From contig CAMDHM010000006.1 of NCBI GenBank assembly GCA_945898195.1, forward strand, positions 1 through 64,000: a stretch of 64,000 nucleotides of DNA, written 5' to 3'. The first letter of the stretch is position 1, and every line of letters begins with the position of its first letter. A program made the position numbers and the translations under genes. Positions 8,520 to 20,561 of the stretch are shown one piece after another. Under the pieces are notes generated by a model. It made no database searches. It was not told the DNA's origin and was given only the letters and a program-made list of their open reading frames with translations. The stretch is from Pseudobacteriovorax antillogorgiicola. GTDB taxonomy: Bacteria; Bdellovibrionota_B; Oligoflexia; Oligoflexales; RGVZ01.

Positions 8520-8924
8520 TCATGTCTGTGGAGATTTCGTGATTATCCAATCATCCATAGTCCGCTGCCACTTTTTCCAGAATGGAAGATTTTCCTCCGG
8601 CGTGCACTCCGTCATTCCAGTGACCTTGCGCGGAAATTTTCCGGAAGTATCAATCTCAATATCGACATATCGGAATTTTTTACCGTAATTGCCTTCCGCA
8701 AATTCGAGAGTCGCCTGCAAATCACAATTTTCGCGATTGATCACGAGGTTGCGCGCACAAACCGGAATGAACCCTTCGTCAACCTTAGCAACCCACTCTG
8801 GATCTGGATTTGGCATCAAATACCATTCGCAACGTTCTTGGTGGCTTAAATCACAGCCGGCAACAAAAGTCGCCAGGATGGACATTGAAGCAAGGGCCAT
8901 AAAACGATTGGTTTTAATTCTCAT
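8520..8924 (-). CDS. Small lipoprotein downstream of motB
   Basis: 134 residues. It has an N-terminal signal with lipobox FVAGC (Cys at about residue 24). The mature part carries several Cys residues (CEWYL, PVCARN, NCDLQ, TECTPEE) suggesting disulfides in the periplasm. Its start overlaps the end of motB by 11 bases, so it is translated with the stator genes. No family is recognised. An envelope role linked to the stator is possible but not shown by the sequence. Confidence 0.75.
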   Translation of the reverse strand: MRIKTNRFMALASMSILATFVAGCDLSHQERCEWYLMPNPDPEWVAKVDEGFIPVCARNLVINRENCDLQATLEFAEGNYGKKFRYVDIEIDTSGKFPRKVTGMTECTPEENLPFWKKWQRTMDDWIITKSPQT

Positions 8925-9708
8925 AGTTGATCCGGATCTCGATACGACGGTTCAATGAACGTCCACTCGGCGACCGGTTGTCGGCAATTGGACGCGTGTC
9001 CGCATAGCCGGCAGCTTGAACCTTGGTCGGGGAAAAATTCTCCTTTTCGATCATATAACGAAGCACCGACGTCGCGCGCATGGTGGAGAGTTCCCAGTTG
9101 CTCATTTCGCCCTTCATTGGCGCATTATCTGAATGCCCTTCGACGGTAATGTTACGTCCAAGGTCTTTCAATATTTTGGCCACCGCCTCAATTTCCTTGC
9201 TGGCTGTTCTTTTCAGCTTCCATTCGCCTGGTTCGTAAAAGTGTGAGGCTAAAAGCCGCAATCGAATGCCGTCGGGAGAGCGGTGGACTGATACGACACG
9301 TTCTGCGCCCTCCTTACCAACCTCCACGCTTTTTTCCGGGCCATACAGGCGATCTTCCAACTGCGCATTGATCCGCTTCATTTCGGAATCAATAACTTTG
9401 ATGTTCTCTGTCTCGCCGGGATATTTCTTGATCAGAGGCGGGCGGGCCTGGTTGCCCTTGAAGTTCTCAAAAATCCCTATTCCTGCCTCCTGCGGACCGA
9501 CCCGACGATCGATGGGAACTTCTTCCATCACCGTATTGAATTCCTCGTTGATGGCGCTGGCCGCTTGCTCGATCGTCGCCCCGGCGCCCTCTTTTTTTAG
9601 AGCAAATAGCACCACAAACACGGCGAATAGCAGCGTCATCATATCGGCGAAGCTTACGAGCCATCGCTCGTGGTTTTCAAATTCTGGACATTTTACTTTT
9701 TTTGCCAC
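8914..9708 (-). CDS. motB: MotB-type stator protein (OmpA-like peptidoglycan anchor)
   Basis: 264 residues, GTG start. One N-terminal membrane segment (about 16-38) carries the ion-channel aspartate at residue 22 in WLVSFADMMTLLF. A plug/linker region follows, then a C-terminal OmpA-like peptidoglycan-binding domain (about 150-262) with VEGHSDNAPMKG, NWELSTMRA and SLNRRIEI. It would anchor the MotA-MotB proton channel to the cell wall. It lies 12 bp after motA. The genes could drive a flagellum or another stator-powered machine; no other flagellar genes are present here. Confidence 0.9.
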   Translation of the reverse strand: MAKKVKCPEFENHERWLVSFADMMTLLFAVFVVLFALKKEGAGATIEQAASAINEEFNTVMEEVPIDRRVGPQEAGIGIFENFKGNQARPPLIKKYPGETENIKVIDSEMKRINAQLEDRLYGPEKSVEVGKEGAERVVSVHRSPDGIRLRLLASHFYEPGEWKLKRTASKEIEAVAKILKDLGRNITVEGHSDNAPMKGEMSNWELSTMRATSVLRYMIEKENFSPTKVQAAGYADTRPIADNRSPSGRSLNRRIEIRINYEN

Positions 9709-9720
9709 GCGGGGACCCTT

Positions 9721-10472
9721 TTACTCTTCGTGTGCCTCACCACCGTGGCTCGTGTACACCTTAAGGCGTTCTTCGATGATCTTCGGGTTTTGTCCAGATA
9801 AAATACCGTCAATTCCGATGATCACCATGGCGCGGTAATGGTTTTCGATCATCGCCTTGCGCTTAATGCGCTTTCCACCAGGAATACACATGATATTGGC
9901 GATTCCCACGCCGTAAAGGGTAGCCACGAAGGCCACGGCGATACCTGGTCCGATCTTCTCGGGCTGATCAAGCACGGTCATAACCTTCATCAGACCAATC
10001 ACTGCACCAAGAATACCAATCGTTGGCGAAATGGCGCCAAAGTCTTCCCAGAACTTCACGCAAATCTCGACCTCTTCGAATTCAACAAAAGCTTCGTTTT
10101 CCAGCGTGTCACGAATGATGTTGGGATCGGTACCGTCAACGGCAAGCTTTACTGCGGCTTTTAATGGCCCATAGGAAAGTCCTTCGCGTTTTTTCTCCAA
10201 CGCTAGAATCGATTCCTTACGTGCCGTTTGAGCCAGATCGATGATCTCTGCCGCAATTTGTTGAGGTGTCGTGGGCGAGTTCTTCATCAGAATATTAGGG
10301 ATGGCTTTGAATGCACGAATATAGTCCGGGATTGGATATGCCACCATGAGCGCGCCAAGTGTCCCGCCAATCACAATCAAAAATGACGGAAGGCTGACAA
10401 ATTGCGGAATAAGGTTGGCTGCACCCTTGGCGACAACGCCTCCAAGGATCATGGCCATAGCAAAAATAGGAC

Positions 10473-10494
<22 letters not shown>
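9721..10494 (-). CDS. motA: MotA-type stator protein
   Basis: 257 residues, normal length. Four membrane segments (about 5-22, 32-50, 150-172, 182-202), a large cytoplasmic loop between the second and third, and the MotA/TolQ/ExbB pattern FGAISPTIGILGAVIGLMKVM and GIAVAFVATLYGVGIANI. It forms the stator channel with the MotB encoded just downstream. Its ATG (10494) lies inside the last codons of dnaE2, overlapping by 22 bp, and no strong Shine-Dalgarno site is seen, so translation may be coupled to dnaE2. Confidence 0.9.
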
Positions 10495-13754
<3,260 letters not shown>

Positions 13755-13775
13755 GGTGTTTTATGAGATGAAAAT

Positions 13776-14387
13776 ATGAAAAATAATTCTTTGCATAAAA
13801 TCCTAGCGGCACACTTCATCGTTGCATCTCTTGCGATTGTGACTATGGGAATTAATCTTTCTTGCAGCCGGGAAGTCCCTGAAGACGCTGCTCCTTTGGA
13901 CCTCACCTCCTCCCGACTTGGCCGTGCATTGCCCCCCGTGGCTCCACTACCGACAAGCAGGGTCGATGCACCACTCCCACTCAGCCCATCTCCAACACGC
14001 CCAACCAGGGTGATCGACACTCCTGAAGTTCCGAATCCCCAAGGACTTAAACTTAGCGACAACGAGATTGAGACGGTTAAACTAATCAATCGCTCACGCA
14101 TCAATCATAGCCTCAACGCTCTGATCGTTGAACAAAAGTTGATGGATACTGCTAACCATTGGGCATCTTACTTTGCCGCCCTTCATCAGCATAACCAATT
14201 GGCTCGAGGAACCACTTATGCCCATAACGTTTGCTCTCCCACTATCGATGCGGCCGACGCGTTCCACCAATGGCTGGCTTCCCCCAATTCGCAGGCAAGT
14301 TCAAATATACATGACCCGATTTTCAAATACATTGGAGTCGGTTCCGTGTTCAGCGACACAGGATACTGGTACGTTTTCTTCAATTGA
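13776..14387 (+). CDS. CAP/SCP-domain lipoprotein
   Basis: 203 residues. A signal peptide ends at a lipobox-like NLSC (Cys about residue 29), then a Pro-rich linker (30-85), then a CAP domain (about 90-203). The domain shows ETVKLINRSRINHSLNAL, a helix with ANHWASYFA, AHN, ADAFHQWLASPN and the end IGVGSVFSDTGYWYVFF, matching YkwD/SCP-type proteins of unknown or varied function. It is the only plus-strand gene inside the minus-strand lexA-imuAB-dnaE2 block. Its stop abuts the imuB stop and its start is 21 bp from the dnaE2 start. Confidence 0.85.
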   Translation: MKNNSLHKILAAHFIVASLAIVTMGINLSCSREVPEDAAPLDLTSSRLGRALPPVAPLPTSRVDAPLPLSPSPTRPTRVIDTPEVPNPQGLKLSDNEIETVKLINRSRINHSLNALIVEQKLMDTANHWASYFAALHQHNQLARGTTYAHNVCSPTIDAADAFHQWLASPNSQASSNIHDPIFKYIGVGSVFSDTGYWYVFFN

Positions 14388-15869
14388 TTAATTGTACATA
14401 CCGTGGACATACCACTTCCCCGTTCCATCTTTAAAAACCCAGACCGCACGCTGTTCCTGATCTCGCATCACGTAATAGTCGCGCTGGGTAGAGCCCTGAG
14501 ATGAAGCACTTCCTGATCGCCACCATTTATCCATGATTCGCTCACGAAAAGTCCAAGTCCTTGATTGATTTATCGGCTGAGGACAAGCTCGTGGTTTCGG
14601 ATATACAAATAACGGACGCTGGCGACCCAGCGCATGGAATGACGCGCGCGTGATCTCGCCCAGCGATTTCTGTTCTGCCATTGTGGAACTTGAGCTCAAT
14701 GAATCGACCAGGCAATATCCCTCCTCAGGAATCCAGTTATTGGTGATTTCGTAGGCCTTCAATGGAATTGGTAGACGGTTCTCAAGTTCCTGCAAACGGT
14801 CATCACCGGCATCCATGATTGCACCAAACAAATCGCGCATTACTGGTGGCAAGGTAATTTTTTCTGTCACCAATAGATCCCATGAACCAATAGCCTTTTC
14901 ATAAACACCAAAATCTATCGCTGCGCCCATCGCAGCTGAAATGGCATCTTCAAATGCATAGCAAGCCTGGAGCAGCGCGGTCCGATGATGCGGGGACTCG
15001 GCCGGAAGATCGTGGGGGTGGCGAAACCGTATGGGGATGACAAGGCAAGACAAATCGAGGAAGACCACACGCCACTCCAGGCTCAAAACACGTCCAACAC
15101 CCTGCTTGTTAAGCAGGGTGCACAAACGATCCACGTCATCACGGAGCACACTTTCAATGTGCTCCCATTCCAGCAACGGCATATCCAGATGACGCTTCAC
15201 CTGGACGCTCTCTTGCTGGTGCCACAAGACCCACGGAAACCCGCAGGAACCTAACTCGTCGTGTTCATGAGCATGGGCCGTCCACAGCCATAAATCATGC
15301 AATGCGGCGCCGTAACGCCGGCGAATCGCCATCGCGGCCATTCCGGTAAGGGCCGTCGGTTTTTGAATTCCCAAGCGCTCCATCCCCTGGGCCATCTGAC
15401 GCGCCTGACCGCGAAAAACCTGCAAATTGAAACGCTCACGCCCACAACCAAACCAGTGCACAGCAACTTCGCCTGCAAGGCGGAACCAAATATCCCAGGA
15501 CGCCTCGCTAACTAGATTCCGTCCAATAGGATTGTCTGCCGAAACAAAACCCTGAAGTCCACGTTCACGCATCACTTCCATACCCATCAGCGCACGCCAT
15601 GGATTAACATCCATAACGGCAACAGCGCCCTCACCACCAAGCGCCGCGACAGCTTGACGCAAAAATGAATGCAACCTTTCTTGATGGTTCATCTGATTCT
15701 TGATCGGTGAAATTCCAGCCTGCTGGCACCAGTAGGGCCAAACAGGTCGTAGGTCGAGCAACCAAATGGCGTGGTTTTCGCCTGCTGCAGGTTGCCAAAG
15801 CATGAACCGCGGGGTGAGCGATTCAGGGTTGAAATCAGATTGAAGCGAAGACACAGCGAGGTAAAACAT
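14388..15869 (-). CDS. imuB: ImuB-like inactive Y-family polymerase
   Basis: 493 residues; ATG at 15869 with AGGAGG directly upstream. ImuB links ImuA/DnaE2 to the sliding clamp in translesion synthesis and has no polymerase activity. The N-terminal half is very divergent. The C-terminus is diagnostic: ERIMDKWWRSGSASS followed by QRDYYVMRDQEQRAVWVF and KWYVHGMYN, the WW-RDYY-W-LHG pattern of ImuB. Y-family catalytic acids are not evident in the early segment. It sits between imuA and dnaE2 in family order, and a perfect 18-bp palindrome just upstream suggests its own SOS promoter. Confidence 0.85.
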   Translation of the reverse strand: MFYLAVSSLQSDFNPESLTPRFMLWQPAAGENHAIWLLDLRPVWPYWCQQAGISPIKNQMNHQERLHSFLRQAVAALGGEGAVAVMDVNPWRALMGMEVMRERGLQGFVSADNPIGRNLVSEASWDIWFRLAGEVAVHWFGCGRERFNLQVFRGQARQMAQGMERLGIQKPTALTGMAAMAIRRRYGAALHDLWLWTAHAHEHDELGSCGFPWVLWHQQESVQVKRHLDMPLLEWEHIESVLRDDVDRLCTLLNKQGVGRVLSLEWRVVFLDLSCLVIPIRFRHPHDLPAESPHHRTALLQACYAFEDAISAAMGAAIDFGVYEKAIGSWDLLVTEKITLPPVMRDLFGAIMDAGDDRLQELENRLPIPLKAYEITNNWIPEEGYCLVDSLSSSSTMAEQKSLGEITRASFHALGRQRPLFVYPKPRACPQPINQSRTWTFRERIMDKWWRSGSASSQGSTQRDYYVMRDQEQRAVWVFKDGTGKWYVHGMYN

Positions 15870-15883
15870 GAGGCCTCCTTTGC

Positions 15884-15901
15884 ACCATACAATTGTATGG
15901 T
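15884..15901. promoter_or_regulatory. Candidate SOS/LexA box upstream of imuB
   Basis: Perfect 18-bp palindrome ACCATACAATTGTATGGT, lying between the imuA stop (15914) and the imuB start (15869). It shares the ACCATA-N6-TATGGT frame with the site at the imuA start. Size and symmetry fit a LexA dimer site. The consensus differs from the Escherichia CTGT-N8-ACAG and Bacillus GAAC-N4-GTTC boxes. Confidence 0.75.
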
Positions 15902-15913
15902 ATCACCGAAAGA

Positions 15914-16573
15914 TCACATGTCAAGAGGCGGAAGATTCAATGGCTGCCGGGACGTTCCCCGAACAGCTTCCAAGTGCCAACCATCGCCACACGCAACATT
16001 GCTACGCTGTTTGCAGTTGATGCGCAGCCGTGCCCAAATGTTGCCGCGGCGGCCACTGAGGAAAAAACTTTGAAGCACCATGACATGAACCCTCATGGCC
16101 CGCGCTTGACGCGCAATAAAAGCCCACTCTTCGCCACTCAGATGCTTTGGACTATCGATCACCACCAAACGAAACAAAGGTTCTAAAAAAATGGGCTTTA
16201 ACAATTCGATTGGCTTGTTGGCGGTGACAAAACGGATGAAACGTAAATCCACACCACGAGCGCTCCAAGCCGGCGGATAAACCTCTAGCCCATCTTGGCC
16301 GTTGACCCACAGCACCAGCATCTCAGAGGTCGTTGCGCGTCCCACAAACGACAACGCAATCTCACGCGAACCCTGCCCTGCTGGCATTCCCCATTCACTC
16401 ACCGCGCCACTGATCAGTCCGCCCTCGATAAATTCATCGAGGGCCGCATTGCCACTAAGAAAACGTGTTGGATCCATCTCCATGTCTATGGCGGATGCGC
16501 CGGTACGAACCCCGTACTGAGCCAGGATATCGGCAATATTTTCAGGTGTTTGAAGCGCATTCGTTGGTACCAT
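15914..16573 (-). CDS. imuA: ImuA, RecA-like mutagenesis protein
   Basis: 219 residues. A RecA/SulA-type fold: GNAALDEFIEGGLISGAVSEWG, then a degenerate P-loop GMPAGQGSRE lacking the usual Lys, a Walker-B-like FRLVVIDSP, and a C-terminal tail IWARLRINCKQRSN. Known ImuA proteins are RecA-like partners of ImuB and DnaE2. The ATG at 16573 lies within the palindromic operator, so the mRNA would be nearly leaderless; no internal start looks better until residue 31. It lies 88 bp downstream of lexA on the same strand. Confidence 0.85.
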   Translation of the reverse strand: MVPTNALQTPENIADILAQYGVRTGASAIDMEMDPTRFLSGNAALDEFIEGGLISGAVSEWGMPAGQGSREIALSFVGRATTSEMLVLWVNGQDGLEVYPPAWSARGVDLRFIRFVTANKPIELLKPIFLEPLFRLVVIDSPKHLSGEEWAFIARQARAMRVHVMVLQSFFLSGRRGNIWARLRINCKQRSNVACGDGWHLEAVRGTSRQPLNLPPLDM

Positions 16574-16586
16574 ATAAAATTATGGT
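16569..16586. promoter_or_regulatory. Candidate SOS/LexA box at imuA start
   Basis: ACCATATAAAATTATGGT, with a 6-bp inverted repeat that extends to 9 bp per arm (TGGTACCAT and ATGGTACCA, 16565-16590). It matches the imuB site in both half-sites. It overlaps the proposed imuA start codon, so binding would block initiation of transcription. No copy was found in front of lexA or dnaE2. Confidence 0.75.
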
Positions 16587-16661
16587 ACCACGCAGATTGC
16601 CAAGAAGAAAGGACCCTTCGACGCGCCCCTGATAACGGGCACCATCACAATGCCGAGGAGC

Positions 16662-17312
16662 CTACATTTGCCGCTGCAACGCTAGGACCTGCCCGATAAC
16701 TTCAAAGGGCTTATCCCCGGCATAGATGGGCTTAAATTCGGAATTCTCAGGCTTCAAATACCAGCCACGGACCTTGTCACGCATAAGGCGCTTTACGGTC
16801 GCATCGCCTGACTCGGTCCGCGCCACAACAACGGTCCCAGCCGGAGCATTTTTGCAACTCAGAACCACAAGCCAATCACCGTCCAAAATCCCGGCATCGA
16901 TCATGCTGCTGCCACTCGCCCGCAATGCAAAGACATCACGCGGCGACGGAATATTCTTACCAAACATTGAAGTCGACATCCGCAAAGTACCAATGCGCTC
17001 TTCGACAGCCTCCAGCGGATTACCAGCCGGCACGGCGCCCAGGCACGGGATCACAAGGGTCTCGGGAGTTGACTCAAGGGCCGGATCGCGCAAAGCCTCC
17101 CGTGTGACGGTAAGGCTGCGTGCTGCCTGCTTATCTGGACTTTCCAGGTAACCCTTACGGCGAAGGGCGTTAACAAGGTCCTGCGCCGACCCGATCGCCG
17201 AATACCCCATATGCTCACAAAGCTCTCGAAGGCTCGGTGGCATACCATTTTTGAGCGACGAGCCTCTTATGTAAGTGAGGGCCTTGCTCTGAGTTGCCGT
17301 GAGCTTTTCCAT
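16662..17312 (-). CDS. lexA: LexA-type SOS repressor
   Basis: 216 residues from the ATG at 17312 behind GGGGGTAACG. The N-terminal winged helix has LTATQSKALTYIR and PSLRELCEHMGYSAIGSAQDLVNALRRKGYLE. The C-terminal S24-type autoprotease domain has a cleavage site in CLGAVPAGNP (Ala-Gly), the nucleophile Ser in ASGSSMIDAGI and the Lys in GDATVKRLM. RecA-stimulated self-cleavage would lift repression of the imuA/imuB genes directly downstream. No ACCATA-type box was seen in its own upstream region, so whether it autoregulates is open. Confidence 0.9.
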   Translation of the reverse strand: MEKLTATQSKALTYIRGSSLKNGMPPSLRELCEHMGYSAIGSAQDLVNALRRKGYLESPDKQAARSLTVTREALRDPALESTPETLVIPCLGAVPAGNPLEAVEERIGTLRMSTSMFGKNIPSPRDVFALRASGSSMIDAGILDGDWLVVLSCKNAPAGTVVVARTESGDATVKRLMRDKVRGWYLKPENSEFKPIYAGDKPFEVIGQVLALQRQM

Positions 17313-17383
17313 CGTTACCCCCTGCAATTGTTTTAGCTGGTGCAGCGAACCAACACAAGAGCCGCCAAGCCGTACGAACCAAA

Positions 17384-17779
17384 CTAGGGCGTCACGCCTT
17401 CCGTAGAGACCATGCCCTTGGTACTCCCCTCACGACGAACCGTGACTGTACCTTTCTTAACGGACGCAAATCTGCGGTAAACGTAAGGAAAGGCAACCGT
17501 CTTGATCCGGATCGTAACCTGCACCACGCCCGCCTGATCAATGGCACCAGGTTTTTCCTCTGAAGTGAATACGACCTGATCCGGAACAACCTCAACCTTA
17601 AGTGCGGACACCCGAGATAAAATCTCCTTGCGCATTTCATCATCCGAACTCGAGGTCGGATCGATCGCGTCCCAAACAGCATAACGCAAACGCTTTTCCA
17701 TGAAATAGAAATCAGCAAACCGGTACATCATCGCAGAAATCAGCAGCATCACAACAAAGGTCACATACTTCGCCATCAC
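17384..17779 (-). CDS. Hypothetical small membrane-anchored protein
   Basis: 131 residues with one N-terminal membrane segment (YVTFVVMLLISAMMYRFADF) and a mostly beta-type periplasmic remainder (VEVVPDQVVF, VVQVTIRIKTVAFPYVYRRF). The layout resembles small pseudopilin-like or DUF4845-type proteins, but I recognise no family motif. It lies 8 bp after the Ste24-type protease gene on the same strand, so the two are probably co-transcribed. Confidence 0.7.
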   Translation of the reverse strand: MMAKYVTFVVMLLISAMMYRFADFYFMEKRLRYAVWDAIDPTSSSDDEMRKEILSRVSALKVEVVPDQVVFTSEEKPGAIDQAGVVQVTIRIKTVAFPYVYRRFASVKKGTVTVRREGSTKGMVSTEGVTP

Positions 17780-17787
17780 CTGATTCC

Positions 17788-19083
17788 TTACGCTTGAAGA
17801 GCTCTAATACGCTCGATCATAGGAGGATGAGAATAATACCACGCTGAATATAGCGGATGAGCGAACGGCATCGAACTACTTTTTTCACGAAGAACCCCAA
17901 GGGCCGCGACCAAGTCCGAACCAGTTCCCAAAGCACCACGAGCAAAACGATCGGCCTCGAATTCATGCTTTCTGGAAACCCAACATTGCAATGGTTGAAG
18001 CCAAAACGACAAAAGGCCTGACCACGCAGAGAACACAACCAAAGCGGCATGTGGGCTCATCGACGAAAACCGGAAGGCCTCGTAAAATTGAGCGTAAGGC
18101 AACAAAAGCCCGAGCACATAAAATGTTAAAAACGAAAATAAAATCGAGCGAATTAAACCTTTGCGCACATGATGCAACTTGAAATGCCCAAGTTCATGGG
18201 CCAAAACGGAAACCACCTGCCCGGGGGTCAAGTCTTTCACCAAGGTGTCAAACAAGACGATTCGCTTCTTACCAAAAACACCAGTGAAATATGCATTGCC
18301 ATGAGAACTCCGACGCGAAGCATCCATGATAAAAACACCGTTCGTGGCAAAGCCAATCTTCTCCGCCAGCCGATCAATGCCATCGCGCAAGGACCCGGCC
18401 TCAAGGGCACGAAATTTATTGAAAAGCGGCGCCACCAATACTGGATATGCCCACGAAACCACGAGGCTGAAAATCGTAACCGCCAAAAATGCATACAGCC
18501 ACCACAACATGCCGGCACTCGCGATAAACCAAACTAAAAGCGCGAGAAGTGGCCCACCAAGCACAGCCCCAATTAAAACACCTTTTACCAGATCAGCAAA
18601 AAAGCCTGCCGGGGTCTGCCGATTAAAACCATGTTTTTCTTCAATATAAAAAACGCGGTACCACGACCACGGCAAAGAGTAGGTCATCCGTAGCAGCGCC
18701 ATTACCGCAAAGAAACACAAAGCCTGCCCGACAACCGCCGCTGTGCCGTGCAGCGAAGTAACCGCCAAGGCAGACAAGCGATCCAGCCAACCAAAACCGC
18801 CGAGGCTAAGGAATCCAACGAAAATCCATAGGTCAAAAGCCGATTCAATCCGGTCAAAACGAAAGCGGTCTTCGGCGTAGGCAAGGGACTTACTCATATC
18901 TTCCGGGGTTACGCCAAGGACCTCTCGCGCCTCGGCCTGACGACGCCGGTCGTGCCAAGTTGACCGATTTAGGCGGCCAAGCCAACTTTCGGCAAGATAC
19001 TGAACGACGGTTGCGATGATAAATGCGGAAAAAAGAAATTGTGGGGAGGGAAGGTTCAAGGAAAATGGCGTTGATTCAATCAC
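17788..19083 (-). CDS. M48-family membrane metallopeptidase (Ste24-like)
   Basis: About 431 residues from a GTG at 19083 with GGAG eight bases upstream; a longer frame to 19188 lacks such a site and its extra 35 residues do not look like a Ste24 N-terminus. Several membrane segments surround a zinc-binding HExxH in VLAHELGHFKLHH (about residue 297) and a third ligand in KHEFEADRFA. WYRVFYIEEKHGFN is typical of CAAX/Ste24 proteases. Bacterial members degrade or process membrane proteins; the substrate here is unknown. Followed closely by a small membrane protein gene. Confidence 0.88.
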   Translation of the reverse strand: MIESTPFSLNLPSPQFLFSAFIIATVVQYLAESWLGRLNRSTWHDRRRQAEAREVLGVTPEDMSKSLAYAEDRFRFDRIESAFDLWIFVGFLSLGGFGWLDRLSALAVTSLHGTAAVVGQALCFFAVMALLRMTYSLPWSWYRVFYIEEKHGFNRQTPAGFFADLVKGVLIGAVLGGPLLALLVWFIASAGMLWWLYAFLAVTIFSLVVSWAYPVLVAPLFNKFRALEAGSLRDGIDRLAEKIGFATNGVFIMDASRRSSHGNAYFTGVFGKKRIVLFDTLVKDLTPGQVVSVLAHELGHFKLHHVRKGLIRSILFSFLTFYVLGLLLPYAQFYEAFRFSSMSPHAALVVFSAWSGLLSFWLQPLQCWVSRKHEFEADRFARGALGTGSDLVAALGVLREKSSSMPFAHPLYSAWYYSHPPMIERIRALQA

Positions 19084-19320
19084 TCTTATGCTCCAGCAGC
19101 TGAGGCCAATTTGGCTGGACCTGATCCAGCTTGATTTTTGATATGTATATCTTGCAGCAGGTTTTACAGGCAAGGACCGGATGTCCAAAGCCCGAATAGC
19201 GTGGATGAAGGATACAGATAAGAACCATCATGAGATCACCTCATGACGGACTCTGCGAATTGCGTGCCATCAGAAACCATGGCCAAAATATCTGTAAGCT
19301 ACCGTTTTTAAACAATTTTT

Positions 19321-19842
19321 TTAACGCTGCCCGTAATGCCAGGCCGACTTCATGTCGATCCTATCGACAGCCAACGGATCAGAAACCGAAGAATTTTCGA
19401 CACCGGAAAGCCTCCGGGAATGGCCAGGTAGCGCGCCATTTACCCCCGAAGCGGCCAGAAGGTAACTATTTCCCGCCTGCTCCCACATCCTGTGACGGGC
19501 ATAAACCTCACCGGCGCGATGATAGCGCTTGCGTCGCAAATAGACGCCGGCCGCCTCATGCACGAGGCCAAGCCTTTCAAGGACGGTCGCCGCCTCACGA
19601 ATAAGTCCGAGTTCCTCGAAAATCTTGGCGCCATCCGAAATGCGATTTTCTCGGATAAGAACCAACGCACGTTCGTACAATTTCCTGTCTTCCAAAGACA
19701 GGGCCCCCGTCTGAACGGCGGCAGGTGAAACGACTGCAACCATGCGCGCCTTGATCCCGGCCCGCACGTTCCAGACGAAGCCCACCAAACCAACCACGAC
19801 GCAGGCAAGGGCTATCAAAATTATGGCATCAGAAAGCAACAA
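19321..19842 (-). CDS. Membrane-anchored helical-repeat protein
   Basis: 173 residues, TTG start behind GAGGGG. One N-terminal membrane segment (about 5-25), then three or four short helical repeats (KIFEELGLIREAATVLERLG, LVHEAAGVYLRRKRY, HRAGEVYARHRMWEQAG) like TPR/Sel1-type repeats, and a disordered Ser-rich tail. Probably a scaffold in the envelope. It lies 9 bp after the outer-membrane protein gene on the same strand. Confidence 0.7.
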   Translation of the reverse strand: MLLSDAIILIALACVVVGLVGFVWNVRAGIKARMVAVVSPAAVQTGALSLEDRKLYERALVLIRENRISDGAKIFEELGLIREAATVLERLGLVHEAAGVYLRRKRYHRAGEVYARHRMWEQAGNSYLLAASGVNGALPGHSRRLSGVENSSVSDPLAVDRIDMKSAWHYGQR

Positions 19843-19851
19843 TCAAACCCC

Positions 19852-20460
19852 TCACAACTGATAGGTGACCCCGAGCTGCGAATAGTTATCGAGAATCCCT
19901 TCTTGAATGCCACCCGGTTCTTGTTTTTTTCCAGGTGACACCGTGTAGGAAAGCTTCAGGGAGAAGTTCCGGTTCAGGCGGATCCCAATACCACCACCAA
20001 GATTTGGCACAGGGGGTAGAGTAAACGAACTGGCTTCACTGCCCTCTACGGTCTCAATGCCACTATGATAGGCCTTAACCACGGCACCGGCAGAGAGGTA
20101 CGGAATAAAAATTTCACCTGCGAATAAGATGATATTGAAGTCGATGGAGTTAGAAATCACGCGGGTCTGAGAAACGTATTCGCCGTAATAGCCTGGCTGC
20201 GTGACCAGCGCCCTATACCCGGTGTTATTGCTAAATTCCTGCCGGTGGGTGTATCCGACCCTAAAATACTCGCCAAGATCCATTGCAACCGATGCGCTCC
20301 CGGCACGGGATTCGTACGTCTGATAGGGCACATTGTTGTGGGACTGGGAACCGCCCAAAGTGAAGTACACGGCAGCATCAGCGAAAGGGGCGAGCACCAG
20401 ATTGCCAATCACAGCCGCGGCGAGAGAACCGATAAAATACCCGCGCGTTTTTTTTTGCAT
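19852..20460 (-). CDS. Outer-membrane beta-barrel protein
   Basis: 202 residues. Signal peptide MQKKTRGYFIGSLAAAVIGN onward with cleavage near ADA. The mature part has alternating-residue beta strands (YFRVGYTHRQEF, FNIILFAGEIFIPYLSAGAVVKAY, SLKLSYTV) and ends in a strand with aromatic/hydrophobic terminus (SQLGVTYQL), typical of 8-stranded barrels. The substrate or role is unknown. It is divergent from the Nudix gene. Confidence 0.75.
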   Translation of the reverse strand: MQKKTRGYFIGSLAAAVIGNLVLAPFADAAVYFTLGGSQSHNNVPYQTYESRAGSASVAMDLGEYFRVGYTHRQEFSNNTGYRALVTQPGYYGEYVSQTRVISNSIDFNIILFAGEIFIPYLSAGAVVKAYHSGIETVEGSEASSFTLPPVPNLGGGIGIRLNRNFSLKLSYTVSPGKKQEPGGIQEGILDNYSQLGVTYQL

Positions 20461-20561
20461 GATCGAAATCTCCTTTGTCTAGTAGTATAACACTGGAATC
20501 AACGGGATCTAATCACCAAGATTCCCCGACGAAAGCAGAATGCGAAACAAAGAGGACATTT

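Noticed and set aside
13755-13775. LexA box between dnaE2 and the CAP gene
   Set aside because: The 21-bp gap contains CATGGTG but no second half-site at the right spacing.
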